A stretch of DNA of 59,225 nucleotides from Aquimarina agarilytica ZC1. GTDB lineage: Bacteria > Bacteroidota > Bacteroidia > Flavobacteriales > Flavobacteriaceae. Below the pieces are notes generated by a model. The model was given only the letters and a program-made list of their open reading frames with translations. It did not search any database and was not told where the DNA came from. Positions 57,401-59,225 of this stretch are shown here, piece after piece. Both the position numbers and the translations under genes were made by a program. Numbering within the stretch: position 1 is the first letter of the stretch; each line of letters begins with the position of its first letter. The stretch covers positions 11,289 to 70,513 of the forward strand of contig NZ_JH621264.1 of assembly GCF_000255455.1 (NCBI RefSeq). The letters run 5' to 3'.

Positions 57401-58232
57401 ACATTCTTTAATAAATCCTCATGATTTTTTTGATGATGTGCTAAGTTCAAAAAGAAATTCTTCTTCAGATCCTGATTACAAATTACGTATAGAAAAACTT
57501 AAACCTAATATTAAAAGGCTATTTAATAATTATGATGATAAATTTAGTAATCGAGAATTAGCATTAATCAACCCAATTGGTTATACTGGTAGGGATAAGC
57601 AAGATTTATTAAAGCTTTATAAATATGGAACAAAGCCTTTTCAAAAATTAAAAGTAGAAATAACCACGGATGAAAATAATATAATTAATAACACTTGTCA
57701 GAACTGTTCCATAAATGAAGTAAATACGTTAGATCATTTTGTGCCAAAGGAAGAGATATGTGAATTTTCAGTTCACCCTAAAAATCTATTCCCATCTTGT
57801 TCATTTTGTAATGGTAAAAAAAATAGATTTTGGCGTGATGAAAGTGGCACTCTATTTTTAAATCTTTATTGTGATACTATTCCAGATATTCAATACCTAT
57901 TTGTGAAATTGACTTTTAATTCAGGAGAAATAGAATTTGAGTTTTATTTGGAAAATATTAATAGAATTCAAGAAGATTTATTCTCTTTAATAGAAAGCCA
58001 TTATTTAAAATTAGGTCTTTTGAGTAGGTTTAAATTAAGCTCTAATGAAGTGATTTCAGATTTAGAGCACACAATAATATCTAATAGACATTTAGCTCCT
58101 AAACAAGATATAATTGACTCTATTAAGGCTAAGCATAATTTGAATAGAAGAAAATTAGGTTTTAATTACTGGAAAAGTATTTTAAGTTTAGCCTTAATCG
58201 ATTGTGAAAAGTATGTAGATTCTATATTTTGA
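57387..58232 (+). CDS. HNH endonuclease partner (PtuB-like)
   Basis: The 281-residue protein has an HNH zinc-nuclease core: CQNC near 104-107, LDHFVPKE near 116-123, then NLFPSCSFCNGKK near 133-145. Two CxxC pairs hold the metal and the DH supplies catalysis. Translation starts at ATG 57387 inside the end of the ATPase gene (an adjacent TTG upstream is unlikely), so the two are coupled. HNH proteins beside an ATPase of this type are toxic effectors of Septu-like systems. It ends at 58232, facing the next gene. Confidence 0.82.
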   Translation: MKNIKHSLINPHDFFDDVLSSKRNSSSDPDYKLRIEKLKPNIKRLFNNYDDKFSNRELALINPIGYTGRDKQDLLKLYKYGTKPFQKLKVEITTDENNIINNTCQNCSINEVNTLDHFVPKEEICEFSVHPKNLFPSCSFCNGKKNRFWRDESGTLFLNLYCDTIPDIQYLFVKLTFNSGEIEFEFYLENINRIQEDLFSLIESHYLKLGLLSRFKLSSNEVISDLEHTIISNRHLAPKQDIIDSIKAKHNLNRRKLGFNYWKSILSLALIDCEKYVDSIF

Positions 58233-58391
58233 TAGTTTTAATATGTTTTCAATTATATAATCATGAGAAAAACCCGTGATCAATACTTCGAATTGTATGA
58301 CTAATTCTGGACTATTCAATCAATCTTATTTATGAAATTATGCTTTCTTTAATTTTTTAGTATTCCGAATTTGATTTTAGGTCTTTAAAGA

Positions 58392-59054
58392 TTACGATAT
58401 TTTTTTGAAAATAGAATTAATAGATGTAGAAGAAAAATTTTTATCCTTACTCCAAGCCAATGTGATATTTAACCTTTTTAAAGAAGCGATTAAATTTTCG
58501 ACATTTTCAGGAGTTTCATTTGAATATAAATATAATTTTCTTAAAGTTCTTTCTCTCGGTCTTCTCGGTAGTTTTAAAACTTTGGGGCCTATTAAATATT
58601 TTTTATCGCTTTCTTCAATGATATTTTCAGGAACTTTTTCTTTTATATTTTCCCAATTATCCCTGAGTATATTTATTTTATTAGTCAAGGGTAGATTTTG
58701 GGGTATATTAAAATTTATATCTGAGAAAAAGGAAGCTAAGTCGAAAGGATTACCAGAATTACTATTTAAAATCCCTAATTCTTCTTTTATCCAATTTACA
58801 ATTCTATGATTAACATAGATATCAAATTGCCCTTTACTGTGATTGCCATACATTTTAAGTTGTATCATTCTCATGGTGTTTTTCATAAAAAGGAATAACT
58901 GATCCTTTGAATCATTATCTTCTTCACCGAAGAACATCATAAAGAGAAATCGACCTTTACCATTTTGAATTTCAAAAGCTATAGTTGGTTCATTACGTAT
59001 TAAAGCTTCATTAAAAACTCCAGATAGTCTAGATAAACTAAATTTATTATTCAT
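58392..59054 (-). CDS. Conserved-looking protein of unknown function
   Basis: The frame codes for 220 residues from ATG 59052-59054 (MNNKFSLSRLSG). An upstream in-frame ATG at 59135 would give 247 but adds a Ser/Asn-rich stretch. The N-terminal half has FEIQNGKGRFLFMMFFGEED and KNTMRMIQLKMYGNHSKGQFDIYV, which look like a beta-rich folded domain. The C-terminal half is helical with a basic KLPRRPRERTLRKLYLY stretch. I recognise no family. It converges on the ATPase-HNH pair and may be part of the same defence island. Bases 59055-59225 hold only its upstream region. Confidence 0.6.
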   Translation of the reverse strand: MNNKFSLSRLSGVFNEALIRNEPTIAFEIQNGKGRFLFMMFFGEEDNDSKDQLFLFMKNTMRMIQLKMYGNHSKGQFDIYVNHRIVNWIKEELGILNSNSGNPFDLASFFSDINFNIPQNLPLTNKINILRDNWENIKEKVPENIIEESDKKYLIGPKVLKLPRRPRERTLRKLYLYSNETPENVENLIASLKRLNITLAWSKDKNFSSTSINSIFKKIS

Positions 59055-59225
59055 TTTTTGCAAATTAGTATATCTCTGTAAATTAAGATTTATTCTGCTA
59101 CTTTCTATTACTGAAGATGTATTATAGCTTACCAACTGTTGAAAACAAAAGAGAATATAAATTCATTTGGATACTCCGTTTCGATTTGTGCCAGTAATTT
59201 CGGAGTAAACCGTGCCACGTATTTC

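Noticed and set aside
58405..58809. Plus-strand ORF of 134 codons opposite the last gene
   Set aside because: The minus-strand frame is longer and has balanced protein-like composition; the plus frame is a hydrophobic antisense shadow.

Overview
The window is AT-rich DNA (roughly one third GC by eye) from a member of the Bacteroidota, most likely a marine Flavobacteriaceae. The evidence is SusC/SusD pairs, type IX secretion (T9SS) C-terminal sorting domains, DUF5777 and DUF4374 proteins, promoters of the Bacteroidota TAnnTTTG type, and almost no Shine-Dalgarno sequences. No intact rRNA, tRNA or CRISPR array was found.

Layout. (1) 1-7730: the 3' part of a sulfatase, the ribosome-biogenesis GTPases der and era, a secreted beta-helix/CBM6 protein, a SpoU-type RNA methyltransferase whose stop codon lies in a heptamer repeat, and a TetR regulator. 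(2) 7771-9779: a small inverted-repeat element, then a DUF5777 beta-barrel, a cytochrome c-like lipoprotein and a YceI protein. (3) 9867-32077: a carbohydrate-uptake region with a sodium/solute symporter, two complete SusC/SusD/surface-lipoprotein sets separated by a large FG-GAP/UnbV lipoprotein, a LacI regulator and a SulP anion transporter. Together with the sulfatase this suggests use of a (possibly sulfated) glycan, but no glycoside hydrolase or lyase is clearly recognisable in the locus. (4) 32141-37775: an accessory segment. A 1099-residue T9SS protein with an internal duplication is flanked by two direct repeats that look like the 3' end of a tRNA plus its terminator. Two genes of mobile-element character follow.

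(5) 38090-55336: a hydroxamate siderophore locus. The biosynthetic operon encodes a PLP decarboxylase, an amine N-hydroxylase, an MFS exporter, two tandem GNAT-NIS synthetase fusions, a membrane acyltransferase and an RpfF-like crotonase. An AraC regulator, a TonB receptor, a DUF4374 protein and a PepSY membrane reductase follow. The biosynthetic promoter and the receptor promoter share one architecture, a TAnnTTTG box followed 8-9 nt later by TTATTTAGATYAAATA. The same motif also overlaps a predicted AraC-gene promoter, so the two arms are probably co-regulated by iron or by the siderophore. The RpfF-like enzyme (the family that makes the cis-2-unsaturated fatty-acid signal DSF) inside a siderophore operon is the most unusual element of the window. 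It could supply a 2-enoyl tail for an acylated siderophore, or couple iron starvation to a fatty-acid signal.

(6) 55460-59225: an AAA ATPase overlapping an HNH nuclease gene, resembling Septu-like defence pairs but with a large N-terminal domain, next to a convergent gene of unknown function.
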